Part shown: positions 35,773 through 41,364 of the stretch, one piece after another
How the letters are laid out: every line of letters begins with the position of its first letter
Position numbering within the stretch: position 1 is the first letter of the stretch
DNA from: a bacterium
Lineage (GTDB): Bacteria; Patescibacteriota; Patescibacteriia; S139-126
Direction of reading: 5' to 3'
NCBI GenBank assembly: GCA_030666865.1
Contig: DAOUWZ010000001.1
Location: 1 to 44,752, forward strand
Length of the DNA: 44,752 nucleotides
Program-made: the position numbers and the translations under genes
The notes under the pieces: generated by a model
What the model saw: the letters and a program-made list of their open reading frames with translations, nothing else
Database searches by the model: none
What the model was told of the DNA's origin: nothing

Positions 35773-36904
35773 AACAAAACGGGTAGTTGTATTTGGAGCT
35801 TTTGACATTATTCATCCCGGGCACTTGCAATTATTCCGGCAAGCTGCTGCTTTGGGTAATTTGATTGTGGTTTTAGGAAGAGATAACACTATAACTGTTA
35901 AAAAAGGTAAAAAACCATACTACAACGAAACCCAAAGAATTAAAAATATTACCAAACTAAATATTGCCAAAGAAGTTATTTTGGGAAGCATAAAAGACCC
36001 TTATTTAATCCTTGATATTATCAAACCTGATATTATTATGCTTGGTACTGATCAAAAAATATTTGTTGATAAACTTCATGAAGAAATTGCTAAAAGAAAA
36101 TTAGTCATTCAAATCCTGAGAGCCGATGAATTTCATTTAAATATTTTTAAATCTTCAAAAATTAGATCGTCCTTAGAAAATAAACAAGCAGGATTTTTAT
36201 TCATCAATAAACCAACTGGATTTTCTTCGCATGATGTTGTAAAAAAATTGAGAAATATCTGTGGTACCAAGCGGGTTGGACATGCTGGTACTCTTGATCC
36301 GCTAGCGACTGGTATGCTGATTGTCGGTATCAATGAAGCCACCAAGCTTTTAAGCTGGTGGCAATTATTTCCCAAAAAGTACCAGGTAGAAATGGAATTT
36401 GGAAAAAAATCAGACACTTATGATATTGAAGGAGATATAAAAAATGTTAGTGATAAAAAAATAACTAAAAAAAATTTAGAAAATATTATTAACAAATTCC
36501 GAGGAAATATTTCCCAAACTCCTCCCGCATTTTCAGCCAAAAAAATAAATGGCGTGCCGGCTTATAAATTAGCCAGACAAGGCAAAAAAGTTAAACTAAA
36601 AAAACAGCTAATCACTATTTATCATATTGCTATAAAAAAATTTAACTTCCCTAAAGCAATCCTAGAAATTGAATGCTCAAGCGGCACCTATATACGAAGT
36701 ATAGTAAATGATATTAGAATGGAGCTCAAGGTAGGCGCAATTATGACAAAATTAGTCAGAACCAGCACTGGACCAATATCACAAAATAAAGAAGTTGAAT
36801 TGGATAAAATTGATAAAAATAATTGGGAAACTCACTTAAACCCCGCCACTATACTGACTGATAATATTAATGACTACTTTTATGAACAAGAACTAAAAAC
36901 CTAA
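35723..36904 (+). CDS. truB: Cytidylyltransferase-like domain fused to tRNA pseudouridine synthase TruB
   Basis: Two domains in one frame. Residues 19-155 are a HIGH-type nucleotidyltransferase: FGAFDIIHPGH (HPGH 31-34), a GRDN loop, YNETQRIKNI and the closing SSKIRSSLE, like the N-terminal domain of FAD synthetase RibF or TagD. From about residue 157 the rest is TruB, which makes pseudouridine 55 in the tRNA T-loop: FLFINKPTGFSSHDVV, GHAGTLDPLATGML with catalytic D192, QTPPAFSAKKINGVPAY and SSGTYIRSIVND. The ATG at 35723 overlaps guaB by 50 nt; a TTG at 35765 would trim 14 residues and may be the true start. truB and ribF are neighbours in many bacteria, so the fusion is plausible. Confidence 0.9.
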   Translation: MISLSPKKRPTINDLNKTKRVVVFGAFDIIHPGHLQLFRQAAALGNLIVVLGRDNTITVKKGKKPYYNETQRIKNITKLNIAKEVILGSIKDPYLILDIIKPDIIMLGTDQKIFVDKLHEEIAKRKLVIQILRADEFHLNIFKSSKIRSSLENKQAGFLFINKPTGFSSHDVVKKLRNICGTKRVGHAGTLDPLATGMLIVGINEATKLLSWWQLFPKKYQVEMEFGKKSDTYDIEGDIKNVSDKKITKKNLENIINKFRGNISQTPPAFSAKKINGVPAYKLARQGKKVKLKKQLITIYHIAIKKFNFPKAILEIECSSGTYIRSIVNDIRMELKVGAIMTKLVRTSTGPISQNKEVELDKIDKNNWETHLNPATILTDNINDYFYEQELKT

Positions 36905-36948
36905 CCCTCTCTTGCAATTATATTAGAAAGAGTGTATTGTATTTATTG

Positions 36949-37103
36949 TAATTAGTCACTATATAAAAATAGATTTTATTAAAAATTATTATTTTTGGCT
37001 AAATTTTGTGCATACCTGCCTGCCGGCAGGCAGGTATGCACAAAATTTATCATAAAACTAACCAATTTTAATTTAACAATCATTTTTATATAGTGACTAA
37101 TTA
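36949..37103. repeat. 155-bp MITE-like element with a 48-bp central palindrome
   Basis: Perfect 22-bp outer arms: TAATTAGTCACTATATAAAA starts at 36949, and its complement ends at 37103. The centre is a perfect 48-bp palindrome (37001-37048) with AT-rich flanks around CCTGCCTGCCGGCAGGCAGG (37015-37034). No ORF. It fills the gap between the TruB fusion and rpsT. A small relative of the outer arm (TTAGTCGCTGTATAAA) is at 38494. Confidence 0.85.
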
Positions 37104-37135
37104 ATAATAATAATAATTAAATTAATAACGAGTGT

Positions 37136-37408
37136 ATGCCAAATACAAAATCAGCTGCGAAAGAATTGCGTAAAACTGAAAAAAGAACAAAACGTAATAA
37201 TAGAATAAAAAGCAACATAAAATCACTGATAAAAAAATTGGAAAAAGCTTTGCAAGATACCAATGACAAAACAGCCAAAGAACTTTATATAAAAATTCAG
37301 TCAGCTATTGATAAAGCGGCTAAGAAAAAAATTCTCAAAAAAAATACTGCCTCCAGAAAAAAATCACGGCTGACAAAAAAAATAAATTCAAGCAAAAAGA
37401 CTAAATAA
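37136..37408 (+). CDS. rpsT: 30S ribosomal protein S20
   Basis: 16S rRNA-binding protein of the small subunit, 90 residues, lysine-rich and almost entirely helical. The pattern MPNTKSAAKELRKTEKRTKRNNRIKS followed by IKSLIKKLEKAL matches S20, as does the C-terminal AIDKAAKKKILKKNTASRKKSRL (family AxxKGxIHKNxAARxKSRL). Encoded alone with its own terminator; the MITE-like element lies 32 nt upstream, so its right arm may contribute to the promoter region. Confidence 0.95.
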   Translation: MPNTKSAAKELRKTEKRTKRNNRIKSNIKSLIKKLEKALQDTNDKTAKELYIKIQSAIDKAAKKKILKKNTASRKKSRLTKKINSSKKTK

Positions 37409-37412
37409 AAAA

Positions 37413-37440
37413 CATCCCTCTAATTCGGGGGATATTTTTT
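37413..37440 (+). terminator. Terminator of rpsT
   Basis: ATCCCTC and GGGGGAT pair around TAATTC and are followed by ATTTTTT. The convergent holA gene ends 12 nt beyond. Confidence 0.8.
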
Positions 37441-37452
37441 ATTATTCCTAAT

Positions 37453-38415
37453 CTAAATATTCAAAATGAATAAATCAAGCAATAACTCCTGATTCTTTTC
37501 ACCAGTTTTCATTTGTATATCAGTCTTCAATAACAGCTGATAAATCCTTTTCAATTGTGGCAATGAAAAATTCTTAACCAATGGCAATGACTTTTGTACT
37601 ACATACGGATGAAGACCAAGTTCTTTGGCAACTTCACTGCTAGTATAACCATTTTTTTCCAGCACCTCTTTTACCAATATCAATACTCTAAACTGCCAAA
37701 TCATTTTGGCAAAAAGTTCTGAAGGATCACTGCCGGCTAACAACTGATTTTTAAAAAGTTTTAATGCTTGTTTTTTATTATTTTTTGCCAAAGCATCAGT
37801 AAACAACCAAATATTATCACTTACTCTGGCTTCAACCAAAAGTTCTAGGTCTTTGCTAGTAATTTCTTCATCTTTCTTATATAAAATCAATTTATTCAAC
37901 TCATTATATAGGTGCCATAAATTATTCCCCGCTAAACTGATCAAATTTCTAGCAACTGATTGATTTATTTTTACTCCTTCCTGACTCGCTTGATTAATAA
38001 TCCATTTTTCCAATTGTATGGCTGATAAACTTTTAAACTCTTGAGAAAATTTTTCTTTACTTAATTTTTGATATAATGGTATTTTTGCAATTTTTTTTAA
38101 CTGATCAGTGTCAACAATAAATTCCCAAAAAACTACTACATTCTCATCAGCCTTATCTAATAATTCTATAATTTGTTCTTGATTCTTTTTTGACAAGCCT
38201 TGTTGCAATAAATTTTTGATTATTACCATTCTCTCTTTCGAAAACAGAGCCGGGGACAATATTTGTTCTCTTAAAATATTAATATCAAAATCATCACCTT
38301 CCATCACAACAATGTTTGATCCGGTTGTATCAACTTTCTCTTTAAATTTCTTTTTTATATCCTGAAGCTTGTGCCAAGAACGGAAACTATCGTTTCCATG
38401 AATAAATATAATCAT
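37453..38415 (-). CDS. holA: DNA polymerase III delta subunit
   Basis: Clamp-loader delta subunit that opens the beta clamp, 320 residues. The N-terminal domain MIIFIHGNDSFRSWHKLQDIKKKF, the LSPALFSKERMVIIKN segment and the middle-domain pattern VARNLISLAGNNLWHLYNELNKLILY are typical of HolA. The C-terminal collar domain contains LAGSDPSELFAKMIWQFRVLILVKE and the final KTGEKNQELLLDLFI. A lineage-normal, somewhat divergent member. Convergent with rpsT, 44 nt apart. Upstream lies a 377-nt region of palindromes before tRNA-Ile. Confidence 0.93.
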   Translation of the reverse strand: MIIFIHGNDSFRSWHKLQDIKKKFKEKVDTTGSNIVVMEGDDFDINILREQILSPALFSKERMVIIKNLLQQGLSKKNQEQIIELLDKADENVVVFWEFIVDTDQLKKIAKIPLYQKLSKEKFSQEFKSLSAIQLEKWIINQASQEGVKINQSVARNLISLAGNNLWHLYNELNKLILYKKDEEITSKDLELLVEARVSDNIWLFTDALAKNNKKQALKLFKNQLLAGSDPSELFAKMIWQFRVLILVKEVLEKNGYTSSEVAKELGLHPYVVQKSLPLVKNFSLPQLKRIYQLLLKTDIQMKTGEKNQELLLDLFILNI

Positions 38416-38493
38416 AAAATTAACAATTCTTACTCAGGTCTACTGTATCAAAAAAACAGACTAATTCCAATTGGATAATTTGTATATAAGTTA

Positions 38494-38527
38494 GTCGCTG
38501 TATAAAATAAACTTTATACAACTAGTC
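38494..38527. repeat. Short hairpin related to the rpsT-upstream element
   Basis: TTAGTCGCTGTATAAA faces TTTATACAACTAGT around a short loop. TTAGTCGCTGTATAAAAT differs from the outer arm of the 36949 element at two or three positions, so this may be the same family without its internal part. Confidence 0.6.
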
Positions 38528-38606
38528 TTGCCAAAAACCTTATAATCTGGTATTTTAAAATTTGCATAGCAGTTATGCATTTTTTTTGATAAAATATAAA
38601 TAATCT

Positions 38607-38735
38607 GGGCGTGTTCCTCCTTCGTCCCGCTATCGCGGGACTACGGCGGACAAGAGCTTCCCGCTTACACTTCGTTACTGCGGGACAGGCCCGCCGAGTC
38701 GGCAGGGCAGGCAGCTGTACCAGCTTCGCTTCCAT
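38607..38735. repeat. Cluster of nested GC-rich palindromes upstream of tRNA-Ile
   Basis: Contains GTCCCGC-TATC-GCGGGAC (38624-38641), then TCCCGC / GCGGGA at 38659-38685 ending GCGGGACAGG, then CCCGCC and GGCAGGGCAGGCAG. The unit TTCCCGC...GCGGGACAGG recurs in the D-loop of the broken tRNA-Phe. Much richer in GC than the flanks. Frames crossing it on either strand are artefacts of the repeats. The other part of the 38416-38792 gap is AT-rich without a supported gene. Confidence 0.65.
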
Positions 38736-38792
38736 GTTATTACTAACAGATTGTTCATATCAATTAAATATTTTTACTATTACCCATTACAT

Positions 38793-38869
38793 GGGCGTGT
38801 AGCTCAGCTGGTTAGAGCGCTTCACTGATAATGAAGAGGTCGGAGGTTCGAGTCCCCCCACGCCCACCA
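38793..38869 (+). tRNA. tRNA-Ile (GAT)
   Basis: 77 nt with encoded CCA. Acceptor GGGCGTG/CACGCCC, D-stem GCTC/GAGC, anticodon loop CTGATAA closed by CTTCA/TGAAG, T-arm GGAGG-TTCGAGT-CCCCC. Anticodon GAT. A 26-bp perfect palindrome starts at the last two bases of the CCA. Confidence 0.97.
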
Positions 38870-38893
38870 TCCTTCGCACATGTGCGAAGGATG
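38868..38893. repeat. 26-bp perfect palindrome starting in the tRNA-Ile CCA
   Basis: CATCCTTCGCACA joined to TGTGCGAAGGATG. Its first two bases are the CA of the CCA end. A further 100 nt or so of mixed palindromes (AAGATTA/TAATCTT, TGTGC/GCACA) follow up to the broken tRNA-Phe. Confidence 0.85.
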
Positions 38894-39023
38894 TCCGCCG
38901 GCTTGTCCGTCATAGCTTTTTGGCGACGATGGAAGCTTTAGCGTAGGCTGGGCAAGATTACTTAATCTTACTCTTCTGCTACTATGTGCTACGGCTGGCA
39001 CAGCCATTATAAATATTATTCAT

Positions 39024-39130
39024 GCCGAGGTAGCTCAGTTCCCGCTATGCAGCGGGACAGGATCCGAGCAGTGGACTGAAAATCCACGTGTCGGCAGTTC
39101 CCTGCCTGCCGGCAGGCAGGAATTCTGCAT
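39024..39130 (+). pseudogene. tRNA-Phe copy broken by two palindromic insertions
   Basis: Matches the intact tRNA-Phe at 39197 exactly for 39024-39038, 39066-39100 and 39121-39128. In the D-loop TGGTA is replaced by 27 nt (39039-39065) with the hairpin TCCCGCT-ATGC-AGCGGGA. In the T-loop the 20-bp palindrome CCTGCCTGCCGGCAGGCAGG (39101-39120) is inserted cleanly between GTTC and AATTCTGC. After AATTCTGC the sequence diverges, so the 3' acceptor strand and CCA are missing. It cannot fold into a normal tRNA and has a GAA anticodon like the intact copy. Confidence 0.92.
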
Positions 39131-39196
39131 CTTATAAATCAAATTTTATATCCTTAATATATATTGCTAAAATAAATATTTTTACTTTCTCATGAC

Positions 39197-39271
39197 GCCG
39201 AGGTAGCTCAGTGGTAGAGCAGTGGACTGAAAATCCACGTGTCGGCAGTTCAATTCTGCCCCTCGGCACCA
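39197..39271 (+). tRNA. tRNA-Phe (GAA)
   Basis: 75 nt, CCA encoded. Acceptor GCCGAGG/CCTCGGC, D-stem GCTC/GAGC, anticodon loop CTGAAAA closed by GTGGA/TCCAC, T-arm GGCAG-TTCAATT-CTGCC, discriminator A. Perfect 17-bp inverted repeats flank it: TATTTTTACTTTCTCAT at 39177-39193, and its complement at 39271-39287 starting on the last A of the CCA. Confidence 0.97.
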
Positions 39272-39293
39272 TGAGAAAGTAAAAATAAATTAT

Positions 39294-39370
39294 CGGGGTG
39301 TGGCGCAGTTGGCTAGCGCGCTTGGTTTGGGACCAAGAGGTCGTGGGTTCGAGTCCCACTACCCCGACCA
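39294..39370 (+). tRNA. tRNA-Pro (TGG)
   Basis: 77 nt, CCA encoded. Acceptor CGGGGTG paired to the 3' CxCCCCG strand, anticodon loop TTTGGGA closed by CTTGG/CCAAG, T-arm GTGGG-TTCGAGT-CCCAC. It begins 22 nt after tRNA-Phe. Unlike its neighbours, no palindrome starts at its CCA. Confidence 0.97.
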
Positions 39371-39441
39371 TTCGACTTTGTTCGTCGTTTTAATATATAA
39401 CATGATTTATTATTAGTTATTACTTATTAATAATTGCCTGT

Positions 39442-39478
39442 GGCGGGCCTGCCCGCCGAAGCTTTATGCGAAGGCGGG
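39442..39478. repeat. GC hairpins running into the 5' end of tRNA-Gly
   Basis: GGCGGGC-CT-GCCCGCC (39442-39457) is followed by CCCGCC (39452-39457), which can also pair with GGCGGG (39473-39478). The latter includes the first five bases of tRNA-Gly. The two foldings are mutually exclusive. Confidence 0.65.
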
Positions 39479-39548
39479 TATTGTATAATGGCTATTATGT
39501 CAGCCTTCCAAGCTGAAGATGGGGGTTCGATTCCCCCTACCCGCTCCA
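39474..39548 (+). tRNA. tRNA-Gly (TCC)
   Basis: 75 nt, CCA encoded. Acceptor GCGGGTA/TACCCGC, anticodon loop CTTCCAA closed by TCAGC/GCTGA, T-arm GGGGG-TTCGATT-CCCCC. Anticodon TCC. Its 5' bases can pair with an upstream palindrome, and its CCA starts a 19-bp hairpin. Confidence 0.96.
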
Positions 39549-39587
39549 ACAAAAAATACTTATCGTGAGATAAGTATTTTTTGTTGG
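39546..39587 (+). repeat. 19-bp perfect hairpin starting at the tRNA-Gly CCA
   Basis: CCAACAAAAAATACTTATC, loop GTGA, then its exact complement. The first arm begins with the CCA itself. It is followed 10 nt later by a conventional terminator, so it is probably not the terminator itself. Confidence 0.85.
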
Positions 39588-39596
39588 TTGAATTAT

Positions 39597-39632
39597 AAAA
39601 TGCCCGACTGATGCATATGCGGGCATTTTTTC
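39597..39632 (+). terminator. Terminator after tRNA-Gly
   Basis: AAAATGCCCG and CGGGCATTTT pair and continue into TTTTTT. It may also serve the convergent 39638-39925 gene. Confidence 0.82.
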
Positions 39633-39637
39633 TGTTA

Positions 39638-39925
39638 CTAATTTAACTCAATTTGAGTTTTGGGGTTAGTAGTGCCAACCACTATATAAGAACCAGGTTT
39701 TGCGTCATCAGCATGTAATTCTTCAATCTTAATTGCATAGCTATACTTAGCTGGCCGACCATTCTTTGATCTTATTTTAATTACTGAAAAAGTAACCTTG
39801 CCTAAAATCGGCTTCCGCTTACTAAACTTAACAACGCACTCTGAAATCTCATGTTTTTCCCCATAAGGAATGTCACCTTGATGAGCTAAAAAATAATCTT
39901 GAATTGTCTGTGCGGCTTTAATCAC
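39638..39925 (-). CDS. Conserved-looking small protein, function unknown
   Basis: 95 residues, not recognised. The pattern is a short helix (AAQTIQDYFLAHQG), then beta-rich segments (ECVVKFSKRKPILGKVTFSVIKI, YSYAIKIEELHA, GSYIVVGT), with basic patches in the middle; no membrane segment or cysteine pair. The start is uncertain: GTG at 39925 is the only usual start codon, but the perfect anti-16S match TAAGGAGGTGAT overlaps it, leaving no normal spacing. The next codon is ATT, a rare start. A strong terminator lies between its stop and tRNA-Gly. Real translation is likely, but the exact start is not settled. Confidence 0.6.
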   Translation of the reverse strand: MIKAAQTIQDYFLAHQGDIPYGEKHEISECVVKFSKRKPILGKVTFSVIKIRSKNGRPAKYSYAIKIEELHADDAKPGSYIVVGTTNPKTQIELN

Positions 39926-39999
39926 CTCCTTATAAACGGTATAATTAATGAGCTATTGAGATAATTATAAAACTACTACATTATATTATTATAAACCAA

Positions 40000-40313
40000 A
40001 TGAACTTTTATCAAAATGTGTATAAAATTGTAAAAAAATCCCTCAAGGCGGAATAATGACCTATGGACAAATCGCGGCTATTATTTCAACACCAAGAGCA
40101 GCCAGAGTGGTCGGTTTTGCTCTTCGCGCTCTACCAGCTAACACCAATATTCCCTGGCAAAGAGTCATTAATAGCCAAGGAATTATTAGTATTCATAATC
40201 AAATTTTTACACCTCAACTACAAGCCGAACTTCTGAAAAAAGAAGGTATTCGCGTTGAAAAATGTGATGATAATTATATTATTGATTTAGATAAATACTT
40301 AGTTGCCGTATAA
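40000..40313 (+). CDS. Alkyltransferase-like (ATL) protein with a frameshift in an A7 run
   Basis: The uninterrupted frame 40056-40313 encodes 85 residues of the MGMT DNA-binding domain: TYGQIAAIISTPRAARVVGFALRA with the arginine finger, then IPWQRVINSQGIIS, then LLKKEGI. The catalytic PCHR cysteine of alkyltransferases is replaced by PWQR, which defines ATL proteins; these flag O6-alkylguanine for excision repair (uvrB is nearby). Upstream, from ATG 40000, MNFYQNVYKIVKK continues into the same domain only if one base is added at the A7 run 40032-40038 (then IPQGGIMTYG). Options are a pseudogene, a sequencing error, slippage at A7, or use of the internal ATG at 40056, which lacks a good ribosome binding site. 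Confidence 0.8.
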
Positions 40314-40336
40314 AAATAGATATCCACTCTATACAA

Positions 40337-40365
40337 TTGACAATATTAACTAAAGTTGATATCAT
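40337..40365 (+). promoter_or_regulatory. Candidate promoter of the 3D-domain gene
   Basis: TTGACA, 17-nt spacer, TATCAT. The start point would be near 40372, about 70 nt before the ATG and right at a small hairpin. Confidence 0.5.
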
Positions 40366-40371
40366 ATTATC

Positions 40372-40393
40372 AACCCAAAAATGGGTATTTTTT
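40372..40393 (+). terminator. Hairpin with T-run after the ATL gene
   Basis: ACCCA and TGGGT pair around AAAA, then ATTTTTT. It could end ATL transcription. It overlaps the predicted start of the next transcript, so a leader hairpin is an alternative. Confidence 0.5.
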
Positions 40394-40439
40394 ATTTAAG
40401 TTAAGGCTCTTTAGCAAAATTAAACATTGAAACACTTGT

Positions 40440-40952
40440 ATGAAACGTATTTTTAAGAAATGCATGAAGAAGTATGTAGTAATCTCTCTATTGGTAATGA
40501 TGTCATTTCTATTTTTATTACCGCAGGCAGAAATATTAGCGCAAAGCGAAACTACAGCTTCACCAGAAATCACCGGGGAGAGTGAAATCTTAACAGAAAC
40601 AAAACTTGAAAATAAAAAAAATATAGTTCTACCAGTCAATGAAATTAAAATCAGAAAAAAAGTTGTAGTTACTGCTACTGCTTACAATGCTGTACCATGG
40701 CAAACTGATGACACGCCATGCATCGCCGCTGACGGAACCAATGTCTGCGCCAATCCTGATTTGAATATTATTGCTGCAAATTGGCTTCCTTTTGGCACAA
40801 AGGTTAGAATCCCGGAATATTTCGGCGATACAATCTTTGAAGTCCATGATCGGATGAATAAACGATATTCTGATCGGGTGGATATATTGATGAAATCAAT
40901 ACCAGAAGCTAAACAATTTGGCAGAAGACAAATAGAACTTGAAATACTTTAG
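40440..40952 (+). CDS. Secreted 3D-domain (RlpA/MltA-like fold) protein
   Basis: 170 residues. An N-terminal signal peptide (positive MKRIFKKCMKKY, then VVISLLVMMSFLFLL, cleavage probably near ILA-QS, residue 34) is followed by a low-complexity Ser/Thr/Glu linker. The C-terminal 3D domain starts VVVTATAYNAVPWQTDDTPCIAADGT. It includes the three aspartates that name the family (D90/D91, D137 in VHDRM, D148 in RVDIL) and LPFGTKVRIPEYFGD. This double-psi barrel is found in peptidoglycan-cleaving lytic enzymes such as YocH, MltA and Rpf-like proteins, so a wall-remodelling role outside the membrane is likely. C94 and C103 might form a disulfide. No strong ribosome binding site at the ATG. Confidence 0.87.
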   Translation: MKRIFKKCMKKYVVISLLVMMSFLFLLPQAEILAQSETTASPEITGESEILTETKLENKKNIVLPVNEIKIRKKVVVTATAYNAVPWQTDDTPCIAADGTNVCANPDLNIIAANWLPFGTKVRIPEYFGDTIFEVHDRMNKRYSDRVDILMKSIPEAKQFGRRQIELEIL

Positions 40953-40956
40953 ACTC

Positions 40957-41105
40957 ACTGCATAATAAGTTACATAACGAAATTTTTAGATTTTGAGATA
41001 AATTTTTAAAATAATTTTTGAAGTTTAGCTAGAAGCTTAAGCTGAAAATATTTTTTAAAAATTTAGCCAAAATGTATAATTGCAGTAGTAAAATTATTAT
41101 GCAGT
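40957..41105. repeat. 149-bp inverted-repeat element without ORF
   Basis: Perfect 12-bp ends ACTGCATAATAA (40957-40968) and TTATTATGCAGT (41094-41105). The interior is an imperfect AT-rich inverted repeat centred on AGCTAGAAGCTTAAGCT. Similar in size and build to the 36949 element but with different arms and no GC core. Confidence 0.65.
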
Positions 41106-41111
41106 TGGTCT

Positions 41112-41149
41112 TCAATATAAAAATCCCCGTTAGGGGATTTTTATATTGA
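41112..41149. terminator. Bidirectional terminator
   Basis: TCAATATAAAAATCCCC, loop GTTA, then its exact complement, giving T-runs on both strands. It follows the 3D-domain gene and precedes tRNA-Cys. Confidence 0.8.
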
Positions 41150-41222
41150 TTTTCCATTAAATTTTTGATAATGTATTAATACTTATACTTGATACATAAT
41201 ACTTCATACTAGATACTAATAC

Positions 41223-41297
41223 GGCCTGGTAGCCAAGCGGTAAGGCAGAGGTCTGCAAAACCTCTATACGGGGGTTCGAATCCCCCCCAGGCCTCCA
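41223..41297 (+). tRNA. tRNA-Cys (GCA)
   Basis: 75 nt, CCA encoded. Acceptor GGCCTGG/CCAGGCC, anticodon loop CTGCAAA closed by GAGGT/ACCTC, T-arm GGGGG-TTCGAAT-CCCCC, discriminator T (U73, the cysteine identity base). Palindromic repeats start at its CCA. Confidence 0.97.
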
Positions 41298-41335
41298 TTC
41301 CGCGGAGCGGAATGTCCTGAGCGTAGTCGAAGGGC
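41296..41335. repeat. Palindrome at the tRNA-Cys CCA followed by the TGTCCTGAGC repeat
   Basis: CATTCCGC-GGA-GCGGAATG (41296-41314) begins with the CA of the CCA. It is followed by TGTCCTGAGCGTAGTCGAAGG, the same family as the insert in purL. Confidence 0.8.
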
Positions 41336-41364
41336 TATATATCTTAATTAATTAATATAATAAT

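Noticed and set aside
36949-37103. Possible CRISPR or tandem repeat array
   Set aside because: The repeats are inverted and nested, not regularly spaced direct repeats; no cas genes in the window.
38514-38802. ORFs on both strands across the GC-rich block before tRNA-Ile
   Set aside because: Both are open only because the palindromes are GC-rich; composition changes abruptly at the repeat edges.
38822-39007. Minus-strand ORF over tRNA-Ile
   Set aside because: It runs antisense through tRNA-Ile and the palindromes beside it; no ribosome binding site.
39132-39371. Minus-strand ORF reading MVGVVGLEPTTSW and GRIELPTRGFSVHC
   Set aside because: It is the antisense translation of tRNA-Pro and tRNA-Phe. 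This is a well-known artefact peptide of annotated genomes.
39915-39932. ATCACCTCCTTA resembling the 3' end of 16S rRNA
   Set aside because: No other 16S sequence is adjacent; it is the complement of a strong ribosome binding site.
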